From contig JAPPQA010000160.1 in assembly GCA_028817255.1 (NCBI GenBank), positions 1,450-9,063 on the forward strand: a stretch of DNA of 7,614 bases, in the 5' to 3' direction. Positions within the stretch are counted from its first letter, which is position 1. Every line of letters starts with the position of its first letter. The notes under the pieces are model-generated. The model worked only from the letters and a program-made list of their open reading frames with translations. It searched no databases and was not told the origin of the DNA. Source of the DNA: Gammaproteobacteria bacterium (GTDB lineage Bacteria > Pseudomonadota > Gammaproteobacteria > Porifericomitales > Porifericomitaceae). This document shows, one piece after another, positions 1 through 5,112 of this stretch. Position numbers and translations under genes: made by a program.

Positions 1-11
1 ACCGGCGGTTC

Positions 12-488
12 ATGAAAGCCCGGCGCCACCCCGGGAACGAGCATCCGCGGGCGCAGCCGGCAACCATGCAGCAGCGGGCGGAGCACCTGCGCGAATCCAG
101 GATCGAGATGATCCCGCTTATAGACATCGTATTTCTGGTGCTGGCCTCGTTCATTTACGCCAGTCTCTTCACAACCTATAAAGTCGGGCTGTCGCTGGAA
201 CTGCCCCAGGCAACCCAGGCCAGCGTCGAGACCGCGCCGACGCTGACGCTCACAATCGAGAAGGGCGGCTCGCTATTTCTGGAGCGACAACCGATCGGCC
301 GCGCAGAGCTGGAGCAGGAACTGGGCAGGGAGGTCGCGGCACGACCGGGAATCGCCCTGTTTGTCATCGCCGACCGAGGTGCGCAGGTGGAAACGCTGGT
401 ACAGGTGATGGACCTGGGGCAAAAGCTGGGGATAGAGAAGCTGACCGTCGCCACCGCACCGGAGACCGGCGCCGAGCAGCGGCCATGA
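12..488 (+). CDS. exbD: ExbD/TolR-family biopolymer transport protein
   Basis: Inner-membrane proton-channel partner of the TonB energy-transducing complex, in which ExbB/ExbD use the proton motive force to drive TonB. The 158-residue product has a short basic N-terminus, one membrane segment at about residues 34-53 beginning with PLIDIVF, and a periplasmic domain at about 58-150. Asp38 in that motif matches the membrane aspartate essential for proton coupling in ExbD/TolR. The segment LSLELPQA just after the membrane helix is also family-typical. The start is uncertain: ATG at 12 gives the MKxRR opening common in ExbD, ATG at 66 (residue 19) also leaves a normal cytoplasmic tail, and the frame is open to the window edge, so an earlier start is possible. 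Neither ATG has a clear Shine-Dalgarno. The stop overlaps the tonB start (ATGA), implying translational coupling. An ExbB/TolQ-like gene would be expected upstream, outside the window. TolR is the alternative name, but the tonB partner favours ExbD. Confidence 0.88.
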   Translation: MKARRHPGNEHPRAQPATMQQRAEHLRESRIEMIPLIDIVFLVLASFIYASLFTTYKVGLSLELPQATQASVETAPTLTLTIEKGGSLFLERQPIGRAELEQELGREVAARPGIALFVIADRGAQVETLVQVMDLGQKLGIEKLTVATAPETGAEQRP

Positions 489-1555
489 TTGACCGGGACG
501 ACGCACTGACCCTGGCCGTTTCCGTCACAGTCCACGTTTTGGCGCTGGGCTCGATTCCAGGGCCGCGGATGCAAACCGGGACGCCGGAAAGAGGAGGTCT
601 GGCAGTGAGCGTCGCCGCATTGGCTGCCGGACAGCCCGGCGCCGTCCCGAACCCCTCCCCGGAACCGGCGGCGCCGCGGCAATCCCGGGTTGCCGTCGCG
701 ACTCCGCCCGGCAAGGCAAAAACGCCGGATACGGACAGTGCAGCCAATTCCCCCAAAGCCGCCGACCCCCAAACGCCCGAAGACAAAAACCCGGCCCCGG
801 CCGAAAGCTCTGAAAACCCTGAAACCCCTGCCAGACCGTCCGAGGCAAAAACGCCAGAACCCGAAAGGCCATCTGCCCCCCCGGCCAAAACCGCCCGCTC
901 CGAAGCGCCGGTAGAAGACACGCCGAAACGAGACCATTCGCCGGAAAGCGCCTCGCCGAAAAATGCCTCGCCGGAAAGCGCCGCGAAAAATGCCGCCGCT
1001 TCTCCCGGCGCAAAAACGCCGGACTCGGGAAGGCCGCCCGTAATTTCCGAGGCGGCCGCGCCCAGGCAGGCCGGGAAGAAAGCGCCGGAAACTCCGCCAG
1101 ACAACGCCGCCCCCCTTAAATCCGCCGCGGTCGAGCCCCCCGAGCAAAAAATCCGACCGGTGGGAAGCGGCGCGCTGCCCGGCCGGGCCAGGCCGGGCGA
1201 TACGGGGCATAAACCCGGGCGACGGGGAATAACGCCCGCCCCGAAGCGGCCTCGGGCGAAGCAACGCCCGGAAGTGCTGGCCCGCCCGCTATACCACCTG
1301 ATCCCCAGTCCGCCCTATCCCGAGCGCTCGCGGGATCTGGGCGAAGAAGGCAGAGTCGTCATCGCGGTACTGGTGGCAGAGGACGGCAAAGTCGCCGAAG
1401 CTCATGTACACGAGTCATCGGGACATCCCATGCTGGATGGCAGCGCACTCGCCACAGTCCGGGAAAAGTGGCTCTTCAAACCGGCCCGAAGCGGGGATGC
1501 GCCGGTTACCGCCTGGATCCGGGTGCCCATAGATTTCCGCATTTCGGATCGCTAA
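485..1555 (+). CDS. tonB: TonB family energy-transducing protein
   Basis: Periplasm-spanning protein that passes inner-membrane energy to TonB-dependent outer-membrane receptors for metal chelates, cobalamin and similar substrates. The 356-residue product has three parts. The N-terminal signal anchor is at about residues 7-24 and includes Ser13-x3-His17, matching the SxxxH motif of the TonB anchor that contacts ExbB/ExbD. A linker of roughly 220 residues (about 45-265), rich in Pro, Ala, Glu and Lys, follows. The C-terminal TonB domain is at about 266-352, with PSPPYP near its start, the GEEGRVVIAVLV strand, ESSGHPMLDGSAL, the KWLFKPA motif and a closing VPIDF strand, all standard for the fold. 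It is longer than E. coli TonB (239 residues) because of the linker. The ATG lies in the ATGA overlap with exbD and has no strong Shine-Dalgarno, consistent with coupling. The specific transported substrate cannot be read from the sequence. Confidence 0.92.
   Translation: MIDRDDALTLAVSVTVHVLALGSIPGPRMQTGTPERGGLAVSVAALAAGQPGAVPNPSPEPAAPRQSRVAVATPPGKAKTPDTDSAANSPKAADPQTPEDKNPAPAESSENPETPARPSEAKTPEPERPSAPPAKTARSEAPVEDTPKRDHSPESASPKNASPESAAKNAAASPGAKTPDSGRPPVISEAAAPRQAGKKAPETPPDNAAPLKSAAVEPPEQKIRPVGSGALPGRARPGDTGHKPGRRGITPAPKRPRAKQRPEVLARPLYHLIPSPPYPERSRDLGEEGRVVIAVLVAEDGKVAEAHVHESSGHPMLDGSALATVREKWLFKPARSGDAPVTAWIRVPIDFRISDR
938..994 (+). repeat. Imperfect tandem duplication in the TonB linker
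   Basis: A 30-bp unit at 938-967, encoding SPESASPKNA (residues 152-161), is followed directly by a second copy at 968-994 that lacks one codon and encodes SPESAAKNA (residues 162-170). The copies agree at almost every base outside the 3-bp gap. This is an in-frame duplication in a low-complexity spacer, where length change is usually tolerated. Confidence 0.75.
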
Positions 1556-1624
1556 GGGCAGTTCTTTCCCCGGCTTTCCCCCGCAATCCTCCGCCACCAG
1601 AAGGGCAGCGCTCGCGCAAGCCGT
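1556..1624. other. Convergent intergenic gap between tonB and cooC
   Basis: The 69 bases separate the TAA of tonB from the TAA of cooC on the opposite strand. The stretch is pyrimidine-rich on the plus strand near 1561-1590 and GC-rich near 1603-1620. I see no GC stem followed by a T-run on either strand, so no intrinsic terminator can be called although two transcripts meet here. Confidence 0.6.
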
Positions 1625-2479
1625 TTACAAGCCGCTTCTGGGAGTGCAGGCAGCCGGCTTGCGGCGGCGCCGTTGCGGCAACCCGGGATCGGCGGATTCC
1701 GGCACCTCCAGGGCCGCCAACTCCTCTGCAATCTCGCGAATCGTGTTCATGCCGGGACAGTTCGGCGCATAGTCTATAGGCGACTTGCCATTGCGCTCCG
1801 CTTCGGTGAACAGGGGATCGTACGGGACCGTGGCCAGGATCGGCATGTCATGCAGGGAGCAAAACTCTTTGATCGCAGCCAGATCGTCATCCTCCTTGAC
1901 CTTATTGGCGACGATAAAGATGTAGGGGATCCGCAACTCGCGGGCCAGCAAGTGGGTGCGGGCGGCGGCCTCAAGCGATCGGTAGTACGGTTCGGCAACC
2001 ACCAACATGGTATCCACGTTGCGCGCCGTGCCGCGCTTCAAATGCTCAAGCCCGGCCTCCATGTCGGTGATCGTATGATCGCCATGGCCGCTCATCTCGG
2101 CAATGATGCCGCGCACCGCCAGGTGGGAGGCGCACATGCAGCCACTGCCGGCGCTGCCTTCCGCCGGCCTGCCCATAACGACAAGATCTATTTCTTGCGG
2201 CGCGGAGGCGCCGTATTGCCGAATCAACTCTTCTCCGGAGACGGTCATTTGCAGCTTGCGGGTGCCGTCGGACTGGGCCTCAATCTCCATGATGTCCGGC
2301 TTGATATACTTGATTTGCTCCGCTTCCCCGGGAGACATGCCAAGCGTCAAGGCCAAATTGGGATTGGGGTCTCCATCCACGGCAAGCACCTTGTGGCCTT
2401 CTTCCGCAAGAACTCTGGCCAAGGCGCCCGCCACGGTCGTCTTGCCGGAGCCGCCCTTGCCTACGGTTGCGATCTTCAT
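1625..2479 (-). CDS. cooC: CooC-type nickel-insertion ATPase (SIMIBI/MinD-like)
   Basis: In characterised systems CooC is a cytoplasmic P-loop ATPase that binds nickel or zinc at a dimer interface and drives nickel insertion into the C-cluster of anaerobic CO dehydrogenase. The 284-residue product opens with the deviant Walker A GKGGSGKTT (signature Lys8, P-loop Lys13). It continues with DGDPNPNLALTLG (about 35-47), the CxC pair Cys114/Cys116 in GSGCMC, and the Walker B/switch II segment TDMEAGLEHLKR (about 138-149, Asp139). ANKV near 191 resembles the base-recognition motif. The CxC spacing and position match the metal-binding cysteines of Carboxydothermus CooC1 (Cys112/Cys114). The ATG at 2479 is chosen because a strong AGGAGGA lies 6 bases upstream and the protein then starts at the P-loop strand. 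The last 20 or so residues form an arginine-rich tail with one cysteine beyond the conserved domain. It follows hypE on the same strand after 87 bp. A role in hydrogenase nickel delivery in place of HypB is possible but inferred. The CooC-like family call is firm; the client enzyme is not. Confidence 0.87.
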   Translation of the reverse strand: MKIATVGKGGSGKTTVAGALARVLAEEGHKVLAVDGDPNPNLALTLGMSPGEAEQIKYIKPDIMEIEAQSDGTRKLQMTVSGEELIRQYGASAPQEIDLVVMGRPAEGSAGSGCMCASHLAVRGIIAEMSGHGDHTITDMEAGLEHLKRGTARNVDTMLVVAEPYYRSLEAAARTHLLARELRIPYIFIVANKVKEDDDLAAIKEFCSLHDMPILATVPYDPLFTEAERNGKSPIDYAPNCPGMNTIREIAEELAALEVPESADPGLPQRRRRKPAACTPRSGL

Positions 2480-2485
2480 CCTCGT

Positions 2486-2492
2486 TCCTCCT
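2486..2492 (-). promoter_or_regulatory. Strong Shine-Dalgarno of cooC
   Basis: The minus strand reads AGGAGGA, 6 bases before the ATG at 2479. It is the best ribosome binding site in the window and fixes the cooC start over the upstream in-frame ATG at 2545, which would add 22 unconserved residues before the P-loop strand. Confidence 0.85.
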
Positions 2493-2520
2493 GTCGTGCA
2501 ATCATGAACGGCGAACCTGC

Positions 2521-2549
2521 ATATTAACCGCCCGGCCCGCGGCATACAA
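2521..2549 (-). promoter_or_regulatory. Possible sigma-70-like promoter for cooC
   Basis: On the minus strand TTGTAT (2549-2544) and TAATAT (2526-2521) are separated by exactly 17 bases, which would place a transcription start near 2514 and give a leader of about 35 nt before cooC. The -35 matches consensus at 3 of 6 positions and the -10 at 4 of 6, so this is only a candidate. It falls in the 87-bp gap, the largest spacing within the cluster. Confidence 0.25.
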
Positions 2550-2566
2550 CGAAGACGCCGCTGCCG

Positions 2567-3625
2567 TCAGCAAATCCGCGGCAACTGCTCCCCCACCGGC
2601 ATATCAACGATCCTCTCGCCGCCGAAACCGGTGCGCAAAAGGACCATTCCCTCCGGCCGCGCTATCACCTCGCCGATCAGTGCCGCATCCCTGCCGGCGG
2701 GGTGCGCCCGCATCGCCCGCAACACCGCCTCGGCATGAGCGGGGGGCGCAACACAAACCAGCTTCCCCTCATTGGCCAGATACAGCGGATCCAGACCCAG
2801 GATCTCGCACATCCCCCTGACCGATTCGCGGGTCGGCAGGGCGGATTCTTCTATCCTCAGACAGCAATTCGCCGCCCGGGCGAATTCGTTGAGCACGGCA
2901 GCGACACCGCCCCGGGTGGCATCCCGCATAGCCCGGATATCCGGACAGACGGCAAGCATGTCCCGCACCAGTCCGCCCAGCGGCTGACAGTCGGTCTCCA
3001 CAGGATTGTCCAACGCCAGCTCGCCACGGGCATCGAGGATGGCCGCACCGTGATCGCCGATGCAGCCGTTGATCAAAATACGGTCTTCAGGCTGGACCTG
3101 AGCGGCGGAGATACGGACTCCCGTCGGGGTCAGGCCGATGCCGGCAGTGTTGACGAACAGTTTGTCCGCCGCGCCCCGGTGCACGACCTTGGTGTCGCCG
3201 GTAACGATGCATACGTCCGCGCACTCCGCGGCGGCCTGCATGGAGCCAGCGATACGGCGCAGGGTATTCACAGGCAGTCCTTCCTCGATGATCACGCTGC
3301 AACTGAGATACAGCGGCACCGCGCCGCTGACCGCCAAATCGTTCACCGTGCCGTTGACGGCCAGCATGCCTATGTCTCCGCCCGGGAAAAAAAGCGGATC
3401 TACTACGTAGCTGTCCGTGGTAAAAGCCAACCGCTGCTGACCGCCGGACAGCCGATCCAGCGGCAGCAGCGCGGAGTCTTCGCGGAGATTGGCGCCGCCG
3501 CCGAAGCGCGCGGCAAAGACGCGCCCGATCAGGTCGTGCATGGCTTGGCCGCCGCCGCCGTGCGCCAGCGTGACGATCTCCCCCCCGCCGTCCGGTGGCG
3601 GCACGGCAGCGGGCGGTTTGCTCAT
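2567..3625 (-). CDS. hypE: Hydrogenase expression/formation protein HypE
   Basis: HypE takes a carbamoyl group from HypF onto its C-terminal cysteine and dehydrates it with ATP to a thiocyanate, the source of the cyanide ligands of the [NiFe] active site. The 352-residue product belongs to the PurM/AIR-synthase-like ATPase superfamily. It has the glycine-rich AHGGGGQAM (about 21-29), the ATP/Mg region TTDSYVVDPLFFPGGDIG (about 69-86), NGTVNDLA (91-98), GDTKVV (143-148), RDATRGGVA (234-242) and NEGKL (285-289). It ends in PRIC, so the modified residue is Cys352. ATG at 3625 overlaps the hypD stop as ATGA, and the homologous region begins about 20 residues later. The in-frame extension upstream to 3784 lies inside hypD and is not conserved. 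Length is slightly above the usual 330-350 because of a proline-rich N-terminus. No strong Shine-Dalgarno is seen, consistent with coupling to hypD. Confidence 0.96.
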   Translation of the reverse strand: MSKPPAAVPPPDGGGEIVTLAHGGGGQAMHDLIGRVFAARFGGGANLREDSALLPLDRLSGGQQRLAFTTDSYVVDPLFFPGGDIGMLAVNGTVNDLAVSGAVPLYLSCSVIIEEGLPVNTLRRIAGSMQAAAECADVCIVTGDTKVVHRGAADKLFVNTAGIGLTPTGVRISAAQVQPEDRILINGCIGDHGAAILDARGELALDNPVETDCQPLGGLVRDMLAVCPDIRAMRDATRGGVAAVLNEFARAANCCLRIEESALPTRESVRGMCEILGLDPLYLANEGKLVCVAPPAHAEAVLRAMRAHPAGRDAALIGEVIARPEGMVLLRTGFGGERIVDMPVGEQLPRIC

Positions 3626-4788
3626 ACAGACGCTGCAGGGTCCGCCAATGGGCCGCGAGCGGCGCGGCCGTCTTCCGGCAGCGCGCGGGCATAGTTGTAA
3701 TAGGCCGCGCAGGCGCCCTCGGAAGACACCATAAGGGCGCCCATTGGAGTCTGCGGGGTGCAACGGGTCCCGAACACTCTGCATTGCCGGGGCTTAATCA
3801 GGCCGCGCAGGACCTCGCCACACTGGCAGGCGCTGGGGTCGGCGACCTCCAGATTCGGCAGGGCAAACTTGCGCTCCGCATCGTAGCGGGCATATTCGTC
3901 CCGCAACCGCACCCCCGAGCGCTCGATCGAGCCCAGTCCGCGCCATTCGAAAAACTCGCGCAGCTCGAACACTTTCTCGACCGCCGCCCGCGCCGCACTG
4001 CCGCCGTCTTCGCTCACCACGCGCCGGTACTGGTTCTCCACCTCGCAACGCCCTTCGGCCAATTGTTTCAACACCATCCAAAGCGACTGCAAGATGTCCA
4101 GCGGCTCAAAACCGGATATGACCACCGGACGGCGGTACCGCTCCGCAATGAATTGGTAGGGCCGAATGCCGATCACCGTGCTGACATGCCCCGGCCCCAG
4201 AAAACCGTCGAGTCGCTGATCGGGAGAATCCAGCAATGCCCGAATCGTCGGGATGATGGTGATGTGATTGCAGAACAGGGAAAAATTCGCAATTCCCTCC
4301 CGTTCTGCTTGCAACACGGTGAAGGCAGTGCTGGGCATGGTGGTCTCGAAACCCAGGCCGAAAAAGACGATCTCCCGGTCCGGCATGGCACGGGCCAACT
4401 GCAAGGCATCCATGGGCGAATAGACCATGCGCACATCGGCCCCGTCGGCCCGGGCCTGCAACAGGCTTTTGCGGGAACCCGGCACCCGCATGGCGTCGCC
4501 GAAGGTGGCGAGGACGACACCGTCCCGCCCGGCCAGCGCCAGGCAATCGTCCACCCGTCCCCTGGGCAGCACGCACACAGGGCATCCCGGACCGTGCACC
4601 AGTTCGACCCAGTCCGGAAGCATCCCCTCGATTCCGTAGCGGAATATGGAGTGGGTATGGCCGCCGCATACTTCCATGATCTGCAAAGGGCGCCGCCGCG
4701 GGACGCCCAGCCGCGGCGCCAGTGCCTCAATCCCGGACAGCAGGGCCCGCACCTTGGCCGGGTCGCGAAATTCGTCCATGTACTTCAC
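3622..4788 (-). CDS. hypD: Hydrogenase maturation iron-sulfur protein HypD
   Basis: HypD is the [4Fe-4S] scaffold protein that, with HypC, carries the iron to which the CN and CO ligands are added before transfer to the hydrogenase large subunit. The 388-residue product is full length. Conserved features are CGGHTH with Cys41, GPGCPVC with Cys69 and Cys72, FGDAMRVPG (97-104), YSPMDAL (123-129), GLGFETTMP (144-152), APGH-like GPGH (198-201), GFEPLD (226-231) and ENQYRRVV (251-258). The C-terminal cluster cysteines are Cys323, Cys336, Cys343 and Cys360, the last in SSEGACAA. Translation starts at GTG 4788: MKYMDEFRDP aligns with the known HypD N-terminus (MRFVDEYRAP in E. coli), whereas the ATG at 4779 would remove its first three residues. 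The GTG overlaps the hypC TGA by 4 bp and an AAGG lies upstream inside hypC. About 20 C-terminal residues extend past the last conserved motif. Confidence 0.97.
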   Translation of the reverse strand: MKYMDEFRDPAKVRALLSGIEALAPRLGVPRRRPLQIMEVCGGHTHSIFRYGIEGMLPDWVELVHGPGCPVCVLPRGRVDDCLALAGRDGVVLATFGDAMRVPGSRKSLLQARADGADVRMVYSPMDALQLARAMPDREIVFFGLGFETTMPSTAFTVLQAEREGIANFSLFCNHITIIPTIRALLDSPDQRLDGFLGPGHVSTVIGIRPYQFIAERYRRPVVISGFEPLDILQSLWMVLKQLAEGRCEVENQYRRVVSEDGGSAARAAVEKVFELREFFEWRGLGSIERSGVRLRDEYARYDAERKFALPNLEVADPSACQCGEVLRGLIKPRQCRVFGTRCTPQTPMGALMVSSEGACAAYYNYARALPEDGRAARGPLADPAASV

Positions 4789-5096
4789 GGGGTTCGCCTT
4801 AAGGGCGGGTCTCCCGACGCAGTCGCCGTTTGCGACATGGCCTCCAATTCCGCCTGCGCTTCACCCAGCTCGGTGAGCAAACGCAAGGTTTTCCGCGCCT
4901 CCTCCTCGTCAATCCGGCTCATGGCGAAACCGACATGGATCAGGACCCACTCGCCGACGCAGGATTCGAGCGGGCAATCCGCATCCACTATGCAAGCGAG
5001 CACCACTTCCCGCTTGACGCCGCCAACCTCCACCAGCGCAAGTTTGCGCTCGGCATCGGTAATCTCGGTCACACGCCCGGGAATGCCCACACACAT
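4785..5096 (-). CDS. hypC: Hydrogenase maturation chaperone HypC (HypC/HybG/HupF family)
   Basis: This small chaperone binds HypD during assembly of the Fe(CN)2CO group and then escorts it to the hydrogenase large-subunit precursor. The 103-residue product begins MCVGIPG; Cys2, exposed after removal of Met1, is the residue that binds iron and contacts the target protein. The core continues with ALVEVGGVKREVVLACI (about 20-36) and the diagnostic VLIHVGFAMSRIDEEEA (about 50-66). The start at 5096 is set by the need for Cys at position 2; the same frame is open further upstream but only inside hypF. The Shine-Dalgarno is weak (GGGG about 10 bases upstream). The gene begins 16 bp after the hypF stop and overlaps hypD by GTGA. 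At 103 residues it is longer than the usual 75-95, the excess being an acidic, then Ser/Thr/Arg-containing C-terminal tail. HupF or HybG are alternative family names; the neighbours support HypC. Confidence 0.96.
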   Translation of the reverse strand: MCVGIPGRVTEITDAERKLALVEVGGVKREVVLACIVDADCPLESCVGEWVLIHVGFAMSRIDEEEARKTLRLLTELGEAQAELEAMSQTATASGDPPLRRTP

Positions 5097-5112
5097 TTTC
5101 GCCCGACCCCGC

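Noticed and set aside
176..1264. 362-codon minus-strand open frame opposite exbD/tonB
   Set aside because: It is Arg/Gly/Phe-rich low-complexity translation produced by reading the Pro/Ala/Lys-rich TonB linker in antisense.
1673..2527. 284-codon plus-strand open frame opposite cooC
   Set aside because: It is antisense to a clear P-loop ATPase with a strong ribosome binding site, and has no domain of its own.
3626..3784. hypE extension to 3784
   Set aside because: The added residues lie wholly inside the hypD coding region and lack HypE similarity; ATG 3625 gives the standard ATGA coupling.
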